Source of the DNA: Thunnus maccoyii
Taxonomy: Eukaryota; Chordata; Actinopteri; Scombriformes; Scombridae
NCBI RefSeq assembly: GCF_910596095.1
Contig: NC_056533.1
Span: 9,423,001 to 9,487,000, forward strand
DNA length: 64,000 nucleotides
Direction: 5' to 3'
Shown here: positions 13,736 to 24,719 of the stretch, in pieces
Numbering within the stretch: the stretch's first letter is position 1
Layout of the letters: the number at the start of each line of letters is the position of its first letter
Notes under the pieces: model-generated
Seen by the model: only the letters and a program-made list of their open reading frames with translations
What the model was told of the DNA's origin: nothing
Databases searched by the model: none
Position numbers and translations under genes: made by a program

Positions 13736-14858
13736 TGGACAAAAGAAACTTCACTGAACAGTTCCCTTGTCACAATAGCTACATCAATGGATCTGTCAAC
13801 ACAGCTGGTCACCTCTGTGACTGTGGACTGGAAAAAGCCCATAGTACGCCTCCACACCAATGGTAACCTGCCATGATGTTACATTTGCATTCTTGTATAC
13901 CTAATATACCTTATTGTATATTGTGCTGTGGGTGGTATTGTTATTTAAAATACTTTCAGTCAGACCACTGTAAGACCACTGTGGATTTACCTCAGAGTAT
14001 ATACTGCTTTACATTCAGCCCTGTTCCTCGGGAGGACCATTGGAGCAGTGGTGTCACCATGGCAGCAGTTCAGGTTGGAACTTGGAAATGTGAGAGAAAT
14101 AGGTTAAGATCACTTGTCAACAATACAATGACAGAAATGTAAATATTAGGGCTGTCAATCAATTGAAATATTTAATCACTATTAATCGCATGACTGCTCA
14201 TAATTAATCACAAATTAATCAAACAAAAATTCAAACTCAAAATTTACCATCAAGGGACATATTTCAAGTGTTAATACTCTTATCAACATGGGAGTGGACA
14301 AGATATGCTTTCTTTATGCAAATGTATGCATTTATTGTTGGAAATCAATTAATAACACAAAACAATGACAGAGATTGTCAGAAACCTTCACAGGTACAGC
14401 ATTTAGCTTTTTAAAAATGTGCTCAAATCATAACTTATAATATAAACTTAAGTCCAACAGACAACAGATGGGCACATTGGCCAGATAAATTTCCCATTAC
14501 TTCAGTACTGATTAAAGATCACTCCCTGGATCCCTCACTTCAAAAAGGGTTGCCACTCTTTTGTAATGATACATTTCAAGGACTTTTCAAGGATAAATTA
14601 TCTCAAAATTCAGAGACCACAATATCTCAGCTTTAAGAGTTGCCTCTTTAGTGAAACCAGGTAACTGCAATGGCCCTTTCCACTGGTAGCTGGAGGTGCT
14701 GAGTTGGTGACTGCTTATTGTTGAATACTGTATGAATATTGTAGAATAGAGAAGAATAATAGCACTTTGTCCATTCTGACCCTATTATGTGGTTTATCCT
14801 GCACCCCATCTGTCACTTTTTGCAAGCTTTGTGTAAAATCGTATTTTAGACTATATTA

Positions 14859-15798
14859 TTGTTATTTCATGTAGTTTCTCTTTCTCTACGTTGTAAGTGC
14901 AGGGATGATTATTGTAGGAATTGTATTCAAAATGGACAGGTGAATTCTGGGTGCATTACATTCTCAGAATACAAAGCTCCTGTCTGTTCCCAGACTATAA
15001 AAGCCTTTTCCTATCATTCCCCCTTCATCTGGAATAACCTCCCTACTGTCACCAGACAATCTGACTCTATTGAGGCCTTTGAATCCAAACTTAAAACTCA
15101 CTTCTTAATCTTAACTGTCAATTAGTGCTTATTCTTCAATTACTTCAGGCCTCGCACCTGTTACCATTATCCTTTCGGTGGGTCGGTCTCACTCTCAGTG
15201 AATCTCTTAACCGTAGTACTCATAGTCCATGTTTGTCCTACCGACAAGAATAAAACTGTAAACTTTCTAATAACCTCTGCTAACCCTCTGTTCTTGTTTC
15301 TGTTCCCACAAGCCTTCAAGCTGTGTGTTTCTCTTCCCCTTTCTTTCTTTCTTTCTTTCTTTCTTTGTGTAGCCTGTCCTCTTCCAGGTGTCTTTGGTGA
15401 GGAGGAGGTCATATGGCTCAGGTCCCACCTTGAGTTGTTCAGTGTCCTCCTAGATCCACATTCTTCACATATATTTTATAATCTAAATGTATCAGAAATT
15501 TTGTAATTTGTATGTACTGTGAGTTTGTTGGTCTGGTCTGTATAAGCGACACTTATTGCATGTCTGTCTGTCCTGGGAGAGGGATCCCTCCTCTGTTGCT
15601 CTTCCTGAGGTTTCCTCCATTTTTTTCCTTGTTAAAAGGAGTTTTTTCTGTGGGAGTTTTTCCTTATCCAAATCGAGGGTCTAAGGACAAAGAGTGTCGT
15701 ACACTGTACAGAATATAAAGCCCCCTGAGGCAAATTGTGATTTGTGATTTTGGGCTATAAATATATATATAAATAAAATTTGACTTGACTTGACTTGA
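14859..15798 (+). mobile_element. 5'-truncated LINE (L2/CR1-like), plus strand
   Basis: The segment starts inside the very C-terminus of ORF2: SYHSPFIWNNLPTVTR then SIEAFESKLKTHF, ending with a stop at 15123-15125. About 650 nt of 3' UTR follow. It ends in TTTTGGGCTATAAATA and a TTGAC repeat (15779-15798), the 3' terminus typical of teleost L2/CR1-group LINEs. Only the end of the element was copied. The 5' boundary is approximate. Confidence 0.75.
15340..15366. repeat. (TTTC)n short tandem repeat
   Basis: About six TTTC units within the LINE 3' UTR. Confidence 0.85.
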
Positions 15799-15982
15799 AT
15801 GGGGTAAGCTCAGCTGATTAGAAAATAAGCTAGCTAGCAGCTGTATTAGCACAGTTCAACTTGGTGGATACAGTTAGCCAACATTAATGATAGTCACAGC
15901 ATCTAACAGAGTACTAAACTCTGCACATATAGCAATACTTAACATTGATTTAGATAAAAACTGTTAAACATGAGTAGGTTAG

Positions 15983-16207
15983 CTACATTATAGCATAGTG
16001 TACCATTTGAAAGTCCTCTCTCTCTGCACGCTTGTGTTTTTCTCCTTTCACATGGTTTTTGAGAGACGAGTCACCCATGGTCTCCAGTTTAATATATTTT
16101 TTGCAGAAACTGCATTTTGCCAAGTACACATTATTTTGGACTTTTAGCAGTCATTTGTGGTTTGGGTTATGCAACCATAGGTCTTTGAACTGGCATTTGC
16201 CAGGCAT
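15983..16207 (-). pseudogene. Zinc-finger (BED-like) ORF remnant of the hAT-like element
   Basis: From ATG at 16207, 75 codons run to a TAG with one internal TGA (codon 19). The peptide contains FKDLWLHNPNHK, then KCSFCKKYIKLETMGDS and KNHVKGEKH. This is a C-x2-C ... H-x5-H finger preceded by an aromatic helix, the N-terminal finger of many teleost hAT-associated proteins that bind element ends. The ORF stops soon after the finger and no catalytic part follows, because a LINE occupies the downstream DNA. It is inactive, but useful for classifying the host element. Confidence 0.6.
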
Positions 16208-18036
16208 GTTGGACAGCGCTTAAAGTAGGGGGAAAAAGTGCTTTTAACACAAAAACACTAAATACAATTCACAATGTTGAATATTTTTCAAGAGTCTAAC
16301 AAACAAACAGCCAACAGAACCCAGCACAATTAGCTATAGCCTAAGCCATAATTTTCTTACCTTTGTCTGGCTATCCTGTCCCTGCCTATTCCTTTGTGTG
16401 AAGTGACATGTTGGAAGTGTGACAACACGAATGCGTGTTGTTCCTCAGGCACTCGTAAACTACAAAAGTCATTTTAATCCGAGTAACTTAGTTTACCACT
16501 GGCAGTTCAGCCATCACCAGTTCCTCATCTGTTTTTGCTCTTTCTTACTATATAGGCAGGTCAACATTAGTGACATGGCGAGTGTCAAAACCATAGAATT
16601 ATACAGTTATTTCTATGTTCAAAACATAGCAAGCTAGCTAATATCAAAAGAAAGAGCATGAGCTGTAGGCTACAGTATGCAACATTATCTGATATGACGC
16701 AAAACAGAGACTATAATTTTGTTGTGTAAACATCAAGGTAATTCATTAGTAATTTTACAACACAGGGTTGCACAACGAAATGTAAGTTGTTGTCCCTTCA
16801 TGCTACACACACATAGAACAAACATACAAATAATTAAATTTAGAGTAGAATAAGATAAAATAAAAAATAAAATAAAACAATTTATACAGTTATTTATATA
16901 CATATGCCCGTATACACCCAGGAAATAATTCTGTAGTGCATTTTTTGAATTTGTGTCTTGGAGAATGTAAATAGCAGCAACAAGATAGTCAATCAATCAA
17001 TCAATCAATTTTTATTTATATAGTGCCAAATCACAACAAAAGTCATCTCGAGGCACTTTTCACATAGAGCAGGTCAAGACCATACTCTTTAATTTACAGA
17101 GACCCAACAATTCCCCCATGAGCAAGCACTTGGCGACAGCGGTAAGGAAAAACTCCCCTTTAACGGGTAGAAACCTCAAGCAGAACCCAGCTCTTGGTGG
17201 GCAGCCATCTGCTTTGACCGGTTGGGTTGAGAGAGAGAAAAAAAGAGGGAAGGGGGGGGGGAACAGAAGAGAACAATCATAACAACAATCACGAACAATG
17301 ACAATGACACAGCAGCAGCCAGGGAAGGATGCCAACAGGACTGTGAAGGACCGCGAAGGCTCGGCCCAGAACCCAGGGTTTCCTGTGAGATGAGAAAGCA
17401 CAAAAAACTCCGGGGAAGAAGCAAAGTTAGTGACATGCATTGATGTTACATGAATGCATACAGATGGAGAGGAGGAGGAGGAGAGAGGAGCACAGTGCAT
17501 CATGGGAAGTCGCCCAGCAGTCTAGGCCTATAGCAGCATAACTAAGGGCTGATCCAAGGTGAGCCTGGTCGGCCCTAACTATAAGCTTTATCAAAAAGGA
17601 AAGTTTAAAGCCTACTCTTAAACATAGAGAGGGTGCCTGCACCCCGGACCGAATCTGGAAGATGGTTCCACAGGAGAGGAGCCCGATAGCTGAAGGCTCT
17701 GCCTCCCATTGTACTTTTAAAGACTGTAGGAACCACCAGTAAGCCTGCATTCTGGGAGCGCAGTGTTCTAGTGGTTTAATACGGTACTATGAGCTCTTCA
17801 AGATAAGATGGTGCCTGACCATTAAGGGCTTTGTAAGTTAGGAGAAGGATTTTAAATTCTATTCTAGATTTTACAGGAAGCCAATGAAGCGAAGCTAAAA
17901 TGGGAGAAATGTGATCTCTTTTTCTAGTTTTTGTTAGTACACGTGCAGCTGCATTCTGGACCAGCTGGAGAGTCTTTAGAGACTTGTTAGGGCAGCCTGA
18001 TAATAAGGAATTGCAATAATCCAGCCTAGAAGTAAC

Positions 18037-18589
18037 TTATGTATGGACTAGTTTTTCTGCATCTTTTTGGGACAGGATGTGCCTGATTTTTGCGATAATA
18101 CGTAAGTGAAAAAAGGCAGTCCTTGAGATTTGATTTATGTGGGAGTTAAAGGACATATCCTGATCAAAGATAACTCCCAGATTCCTTACAGTGGTGCTGG
18201 AGGCCAGGGTAATGCCATCCAGAGTAGCTATATCATTAGATAATGTGTTTCTAAGGTGTTTAGGGCCAAGCACAATAACTTCAGTTTTATCTGAGTTTAG
18301 AAGTAGAAAATTGCAGGTCATCCAGGTCTTTATGTCCTTAAGGCATGCTTGGAGTTGACTGATTGGTTTCATCAGGCTTCATTGATAAATATAATTGGGT
18401 ATCATCTGCATAACAATGAAAATTTATGGAGTGTTTCCTAATAATATTACCTAAAGGAAGCATATATAAGGTGAATAGAATTGGTCCAAGTACAGAGCCT
18501 TGTGGAACTCCGTGTCTAACTTTTGCCTTCACGGAGGATTCATCATTAACATGTACAAACTGAAAACGGTCTGATAAATAGGACTGAAA
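18037..18589 (-). pseudogene. LINE ORF2, RT catalytic box and thumb
   Basis: 18338-18532 encodes [17 protein letters not shown] and the intact YADD box ([16 protein letters not shown]). An overlapping frame, 18037-18372, encodes the thumb (KTWMTCNFLLLNSDKTEVIV, VRNLGVIFDQDMSFNSHI), which implies a frameshift near 18350. The catalytic Asp pair is preserved, but the shift and the stop upstream disable the copy. Sequence to about 17630 continues the C-terminus with further stops. Confidence 0.85.
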
Positions 18590-19843
18590 TCAGCTTAATG
18601 CAGTTCCTTTAAAGCCAATTAAATGTTCCAGTCTCTGCAAAAGGATTTGATGGTCAATTGTGTCGAATGCGGCACTAAGACCTAACAGGACAAGTGTAGA
18701 GACAAATCCTTTGTCCGATGCAGTAAGGAGGTCATTTGTGACTTTCACCAGTGCTGTCTCTGTGCTATGATGAGCTCTAAATCCTGACTGAAAATCCTCA
18801 AATAAACTATTGTTATGTAGAAAGTCACATAACTGATTAGAGACTGCTTTCTCAAGGATCTTAGAGAGAAATGGAAGGTTAGATATAGGTCTATAATTGG
18901 CTAAAATGCCTGAATCAAGAGTAGGCTTCTTAAGAAAAGGTTTAATTACAGCTACTTTAAAGGACTGTGGTACATAGCCTGTTACTAAAAACAGATTGAT
19001 CATATCTAGTAAAGAAGTGCTAACTAAGGGTAAGGCTTCCTTAGGCAACCTTGTTGAGATGGGGTCTAGGAGACAGGTTGATGGTTTAGCTGAACAAATC
19101 ATTGAAGTTAGTTTAGAAAAGTCGACTGGAGAAAAACAGTCCAAATATATGTCAGGATTTACAGCTGTTTCTAAGGTGCCTGTGTTACGGGAGAGAACGG
19201 TGCCTGTTGAGGGCAGGAGGTGGTTAATTTTGTCTCTAATAGTTAAAATTTTATCATTAAAGAAGCTCATAAAGTCATTACTACTGAGAGCTATAGGAAT
19301 ACATGGATCAATAGAGTTATGACTTTTTGTCAGCCTGGCCAAAGTGCTGAAAAGGAACCTAGGGCTGTTTTTATTCTCTTCTATTAACGCTGAGTAATAG
19401 GCGGCTCTGGCATTACAGAGGGCCTTCCTATATGTTTTAAGACTATCTTGCCAGACTAAGCGAGATTCTTCCACTTTGGTGGAACGCCAAATCCTTTCCA
19501 ATTTTCGCGATGTTTGTTTTAATTTGCAGGTTTGGGAGTTATACCATGGAGCTAACCTCTTATGTTTTATTATCTTCCTTTTTAAGGGGACGATGGAGTC
19601 GAGTGTTATTCGTAATGAGCCTGCAGCACTATCAACAAAATTATCAATTTGGGAGGGACTAAAGTTAACATAAGAGTCCTCTGTAGTATTGAGACATGGC
19701 ATTGAATTCAGTACTGATGGAATTGCTTCCTTAAATTTATCTACAACACTATCAGATAGAAATCTAGTGAGGACATTTTTGTCTAATGGTGTTGATAATA
19801 TAGTCTTCATCTTCACATTAAAAGTTTGACATCTGGGAAACAT
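18590..19843 (-). pseudogene. LINE ORF2, linker and first half of reverse transcriptase
   Basis: An open frame of 417 codons covers the endonuclease-RT linker (LAPWYNSQTCKLKQTSRKLE near residue 96) and RT blocks 0-4 (CLLDPISTRLPKE, NYRPISNLPF, FQSGFRAHHSTETA). It ends at GFKGTALS, where a stop interrupts the WF.SYLSDR continuation expected in the family. In LGLSAAFDTID, a Gly stands where DLSAAFD is usual. The start shown is the frame limit, not a true initiation site. Confidence 0.85.
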
Positions 19844-19886
19844 TGTCCATCAACTCAATTGTCCACCTCCCCTCATTTTGCTGGAG

Positions 19887-19985
19887 GAGGCAGGTCTCTG
19901 TAAAGATGTGGGCACAACAGTCTCTGATTTCCCGTTGCTTGGCTTGCCTGTGTCCTATTTTGTCCATTTTCCTGCGACCGTACAT
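19887..19985 (-). pseudogene. Possible LINE endonuclease N-terminal fragment
   Basis: The minus-strand peptide contains KQREIRDCCAHIFTETCL, similar to the RDC..(L/F)FTETWL entry of LINE apurinic endonucleases. It sits just upstream of the L2-like LINE but does not clearly continue into it. It may be a chimeric 5' end or a separate fragment. Confidence 0.4.
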
Positions 19986-20030
19986 TAGCGAGGAGCAGCC
20001 TTAGGTCCAAGCTGTGTTAGCTTGAGTAGC

Positions 20031-20381
20031 TTAGCTCTCTTCCCTCTTCTCCTGGGGCTGTTGCACCACCTGCGTCGGCGTTTGCTCAGCTGGTCTGGGT
20101 GTTCGGAAGATGCTGTGGGCAGTGATCATGTCAAGGTCCACTGCTCTTAATCCAAACTCTGTGTTTCCTTTTTCCAATGCAATGAGTGTATTTCTGACAT
20201 AGGTAATACATGTTTTGGCAATAAAGCCAAAAAAAACCCCAGATAAAACCAAAAATGTATCAGTGGCATCATCTGAATACATTGCATAATTAATTACTTC
20301 AACAGTGAGCACACACATGTATTCATTATTTTCTCCCAATGGCTGGTTGTGGTTGGCATACTTCACGATAGCTTGTGCCAC
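20031..20381 (-). CDS. Unidentified membrane-protein-like ORF inside the hAT-like element
   Basis: An open frame of about 116 codons whose first codon is GTG, directly after a CCTGCAG sequence that resembles a splice acceptor. It may therefore be a terminal exon and not a complete gene. The peptide has one or two hydrophobic stretches (YMCVLTVEVINYA; FLVLSGVFFGFIAKTCITYV), then a charged segment (EKGNTEFGLRAVDLDMI) and a Pro/Gln-rich tail (TPTQVVQQPQEKREES) before TAG. I do not recognise the family. It lies in the part of the hAT-like element not covered by LINE sequence. It could be a captured host exon, an element gene or chance. Confidence 0.3.
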   Translation of the reverse strand: MAQAIVKYANHNQPLGENNEYMCVLTVEVINYAMYSDDATDTFLVLSGVFFGFIAKTCITYVRNTLIALEKGNTEFGLRAVDLDMITAHSIFRTPRPAEQTPTQVVQQPQEKREES

Positions 20382-23065
20382 TGCAGGCTGTGTGTGTCAC
20401 CTGTCTCGAACCAGAGAATGAGGGGGGCCTAAACAATGAGGGTTAAATAGACGACCAGCAGCATATTTGAGCGAGGAACGCCTATGAGAGAGCACAACAG
20501 CCAATGACACAGAGCAGTGATCAGCAAATAGGTGTAGCCGAAGCGGAGAGTGATAGATAGGAAGAAAGTTCAAGCTTGGCCCAGCACTCCAGATGTACAA
20601 AAATGGCATCATAGGTGAATTTTGAGATGAGGGAGAGCACAAGGCTCAAACTTGAGATTGCAATAGGCTAAATCCAAGCACTTTTAAAGGCTTTTTTTTT
20701 TTTTTTAATTCAAACACTTTCAAGTACTTTCCAGACCCCTGGCAACCCTGTTCAAAATCAAAAAAACATTCCCTTGTGCTAGGGGATGAAAACAAGATCA
20801 TACAAAATAAAACAAACAATAAATAAAGTGAGCAGGAAACAGTGGAAAGAGAGTCTAAGAAAGAAAATTACTTTTGCTCTTTGGTCATACAGGTTGTGTA
20901 TCTTCAATACGGTGGTGGCTCTCGATAGCAATTAAGTGCTGTTGCTGGATGTGATCCAAATTATTTCATGCATACCCTCATCCTCCATAATGTTAAGTGG
21001 TCTGCAAGCTTTAGCCACACATTTAGTTATTGCTGTTGAAAGCTTGCTGCTTGCAGGTTTGTCCGTGGGTTTTCCTCATACACTATAGTGTGGTTTGCTG
21101 CAAGCTGGATGGTTCGGGGTTAATGAGGTTGCCTACATTAGCATTAGCTGTGTGCTTCCCTAGCAAACGGTATTTAAGACTTCACATCGACAGTAACTAC
21201 AAATAACTTTGGTCTTGTCGACAAATCCATCTGACGGGGCTTTGAAGCTGGACCTGCAATTCAGAATATAATTTTCTTTATCCATTGTTCCTTGCAAGTT
21301 GCCATCTGACTTAATGCTAGAGTGCTAAACTACAGGTGAGGTGAGGGGTCATCATAACAGAACCTGCTTTAATGCCGTCAAAAAAATGTGTGGCGTTATT
21401 ATCGCGTTAACTTTGACAGCCTTAATAAATACACATTCTGCCTCTAAGGACTGGATTCAGTAAAAACAAGCTGAATATCAATCATGCCATTGGCTGTACC
21501 TGCATCTTGGCTGAAATTTAATTTTTTTGCTCAAATTCAATTATTCTATTGGCATTAATGTTAAATGAAAACCACAATGCCCAAGTGGTTCTTACAGTAT
21601 TTTGCTGAATGCTTGCTGTTCTGCATTTCCTCAGAGAATTTGTAAGAAAAAAATGCTCTCTTCCCTGTTTAGCAGTGAAATGTTAGCCTGGAGAACAAAG
21701 TGGGACAGAGATACAGTACACAAGTTTTGTTTTAAGATCATTTGATTGTGCTGCATTACAGTAGGAGTGGAGAGCACCTACCGTGTCTGTTCACTCGCCT
21801 GTATTTCTAACACTACAATGTGTCACTGCTGCAGAACACATCTGAGTGAAAGGACATGTTACTGTTACATGCCAGGATGTTACGCTGCAGCAGGATCATG
21901 TTTACTGCTGAGTTCTGTTCAGAGGAGGAAACTGTTGTGTGACTATTTTCTGCACGCAGTTTACTCGCAGATTCCATTCATTACATCTCATTATGGAGCT
22001 GTGGCCATTGTCATACCCTTTTGAGCCTTTGTATTGCAGGAAATTCTCACAATGATTTATTCACTCTTACACAGCTCTGTCTTGCTCTCCTGCATTTCAT
22101 AAACAACCAGTTGAGCTGAGAAAACAGAGCTAATCCAATTCTTTCCAAACCATTTCTCTTGAGGATGAAGCCAAAATGCAGTTTTACTAAATCACAGTAA
22201 ACAGTGTGAATATGACAATTGTTACATCTCTACATTTCCAAATACTTACCCTCAATAGCATAGTTTTGTTGATGCCAGTATTAATAGTTTGGACAGTGAT
22301 ACACACATTGAGCCTTGAAACTGTAGATGTCCCATTAGCATCTTCTACAGTACCACAATAATCACCAGCGCAGTGTTTTTTCCCCCAAAATGTATTCAGC
22401 AGCCAGGACAGCAAGCAAATTACCAACACTGCCAGAGGAAATAGAAAATGAACATAAATGTATAAGTCTGCCTAATTTCCCTCTAAAACAAAAATAACTA
22501 ATTGAAATGCAAAAATATATTGCTTATATTATGATAAATTATCCAAAGAAAAATTGTTTTAGGATTTGTGTTAGTGCTAGTAGTTGGATCAGGACTGGGA
22601 CAGACGTGGAACTCAACTTAAATTACCTTTAAGTCATAAAGAAAATCACAGAGAACACAGTTAAAATATGAAATTCAGATTCAGAGAATAAGGTATTCAG
22701 CTAATGGTCAGAAAAAAAGATGGTTCATCATTATATTGGTATCTTTCTGGTTCATCATTATATTTTTATAGCATATCTTTTCCCAGCACTTCTCTCTTAC
22801 ATTCATACTAGAGTCACAAGAATCAGGCTTTTACCCCTGACATTCGACCTCTCCAAGGAATGTATAATACATGGTGTCTCTGCTCTAAGCTGCAAACATT
22901 CACAAACTACTCAATGTTACATTTAAGGCCAAGGAGCATTTCATACTTAACAGGTTAGGTTTAAACAAGACTAAATCAAAACCTAGTATATGGCTGGACT
23001 GTGTATGAAACGCTAGGGGGCTTTTAATACAGGAAGTGGCAACCAAGACCCCAGGAAGTGTGGCG

Positions 23066-23130
23066 AAAACTCCTCACATCTCCAAAAATGTCGGAGCAAA
23101 TTTCCAAATAGGCAGTTACCACCTTCAGCT
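23066..23130 (+). repeat. Dispersed repeat, copy 1 (core GGAGCAAATTTCCAAATAG)
   Basis: A block containing gtcGGAGCAAATTTCCAAATAGg recurs near 49840-49880 with one change in the core, followed in both copies by a diverged ctgaccac segment. The family is unnamed here and the boundaries are unknown. Confidence 0.5.
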
Positions 23131-24467
23131 GACCACTGTGTGACAGTCAGGGAAAGATGCGTTTGTAGGGCCGATCTCACATTTTTTCTTTTTATCCATA
23201 TAAAACTAGGACTCACAAAAACAATGCTGTTTCTTTATTTCCATGTCTTCTAGGTGGATATTATGATGGTGAGGATGCTGACTTTTGGGACATGCAGCTT
23301 TAGCCTCAGTCTTTGAGAAATTTCATGTATGTAGACATCAAGAAAAATGAATAATAATTCAAACTGAAAAATATGTTTCAGCTTGAAGCATTAAAATGTC
23401 AGAGGGCATTTTCAATCAACTCATGGAGGTGACATTAAATTCATTAGGTAGCTAGTGAGCGTGACAGCTCATAAAAGCTGGCTAGAAATGAGATGTTTGC
23501 TTTTGTCTATTTCTACCTAAGATCAACGACGTTTTGAAAATTACTATGAATATCGCATGGTAAATCTGCCATTGTAAACTGGATATGTACTGAGCTAGAA
23601 TGGGAAACTTGACAGCCATAGCGGCAATAACTAAGGGGGGCAGGCTTAGTGAACAGCTGAAGTCACTCTGGATAAAATGGTCACATAAATGAGTGAAGAT
23701 GATAGCATGGTGCAACACCATGTGGCCAACTCACCCACGGTTTAGATGGCCCTCCTGTTTCATCAGCCTGATGTCTGTGACAAGACAGCATTCTTATTTT
23801 TTCTAAATTTATTTTGCAACAAGGAACTGCACGTTCTCTCTCAAAGCCTATTTTTGTTCAAGTTGTCAATATTCACACAGCTGATGGAAAGTGCCTCTCA
23901 GAAACGCCTCTCACAGACTCGGTACAAATGAGCTGACGGAGTTGCCAGGGCAACAAGCTCCATGATCCCTGATTGACAAACCACAATCGCAACCCAAACA
24001 TCAGGAAGTAGCTGGTGTTGCACATTTGCACCCGCAAAGAATCCATGCTCTACCACCAATCTGTCTTCCGCCGCTGCACATCTGAAGCATTCAAACAGCG
24101 TGTTGTTTTTGGATTAAATGGTGATTTCTTGGAGTAAATACTGTAGAGTGAGCAGCAGTGTATATTTTTAGCTCGTAGATAATCAGTCAATCAGAGATAC
24201 ATTATACAGTTATGCAGCACAGTCTGTCTGGAGATTTGGCTGTGCATGGTTTACAAACAGCCTGCACTTTGCTTCAGTGGAGAGAGAATCAGATCCCTGT
24301 GGACAGGCTGAAAGAAAAATCATGCACACACCAAGTTCATATTATAGGCTGCGCAAGAGTACCTTACATGATTTTTTTTCTTTCCGCTAGCTGGAAGGCA
24401 AGAAAAATAGAAAACCCCCAGCAGCATTTCCTGCTGATGGTACAATTACCCCTCCATCCCCACCCCA

Positions 24468-24590
24468 CCCTCTCTCTGTCTCTCTCTCTCTCTGTCTCTC
24501 TCTCTCTCCCTGGTTGTCTGATTATCTTCCACTCTTCCTCTCTCTCTCTTTATCTTTCTCTCCTTCTCCCCGTCTCTGTCTCTTCCGACA
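24468..24590. repeat. CT-rich pyrimidine tract
   Basis: Mostly (CT)n and CTCTGT variants with a short mixed interruption. Low-complexity and responsible for spurious reading frames on both strands. Confidence 0.8.
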
Positions 24591-24684
24591 TCAGAGAAAC
24601 ATTGCAGCTTCACCAGAAGCCATGCGATAATGTTCACTGACTGGATCCCACGCCAGTGCCCTCATCACTTGAAAGGACCCTGTC

Positions 24685-24685
<1 letters not shown>

Positions 24686-24717
<32 letters not shown>
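24686..24717. repeat. (CA)n microsatellite
   Basis: About 16 CA units. Confidence 0.95.

Positions 24718-24719
<2 letters not shown>

Larger units (their letters stand above)
16988..19843 (-). mobile_element. L2/CR1-like LINE, minus strand
   Basis: ORF2 similarity runs from 19843 down to about 17630. A 3' UTR of about 640 nt follows and ends in a CAAT (ATTG) repeat at about 16991-17010, the usual 3' end of this group. The 5' end with most of the endonuclease is missing. RT motifs include [55 protein letters not shown] and [11 protein letters not shown]. Few disablements are visible in the first 400 codons, so it looks younger than the LINE at 7-10 kb. It lies inside the hAT-like element. Confidence 0.88.
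14546..20749. mobile_element. hAT-like element nested in the outer transposon
   Basis: It starts with AGGGTTGCCA and ends with the exact complement TGGCAACCCT. The flanking 8-mers are CTTCAAAA (14538-14545) and GTTCAAAA (20750-20757), matching 7 of 8, as expected for a hAT target duplication. A zinc-finger ORF remnant (15983-16207, minus) fits a hAT-associated protein. Two LINEs have inserted into it (about 14.86-15.80 kb plus; 16.99-19.84 kb minus), leaving roughly 2.4 kb of its own sequence. No hAT catalytic domain was found. Confidence 0.65.
14148..21422. mobile_element. Outer DNA transposon of a nested set
   Basis: The left end reads TATTAGGGCTGTCAA. The right end, read on the minus strand, is TATTAAGGCTGTCAA, giving inverted ends with one mismatch. 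AT-rich subterminal DNA with repeated ATTAATC motifs follows on the left, and a related TTAACGCGAT stretch on the right, as in abundant fish elements of this type. Without the inserted 6.2-kb element it would be about 1.07 kb, so it was probably non-autonomous. The target duplication is not clear and the superfamily is unresolved. Confidence 0.65.

Noticed and set aside
17060..17750. Minus-strand ORFs of 86-147 codons
   Set aside because: Lie in the 3' UTR and decayed C-terminus of the L2-like LINE; not independent genes.
20397..20642. Minus-strand ORF upstream of the membrane-like ORF
   Set aside because: No recognisable motif or composition; could be an upstream exon but nothing supports it.
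24212..24640. 142-codon plus-strand ORF
   Set aside because: Leu/Ser-rich low complexity from the CT tract; no family similarity.
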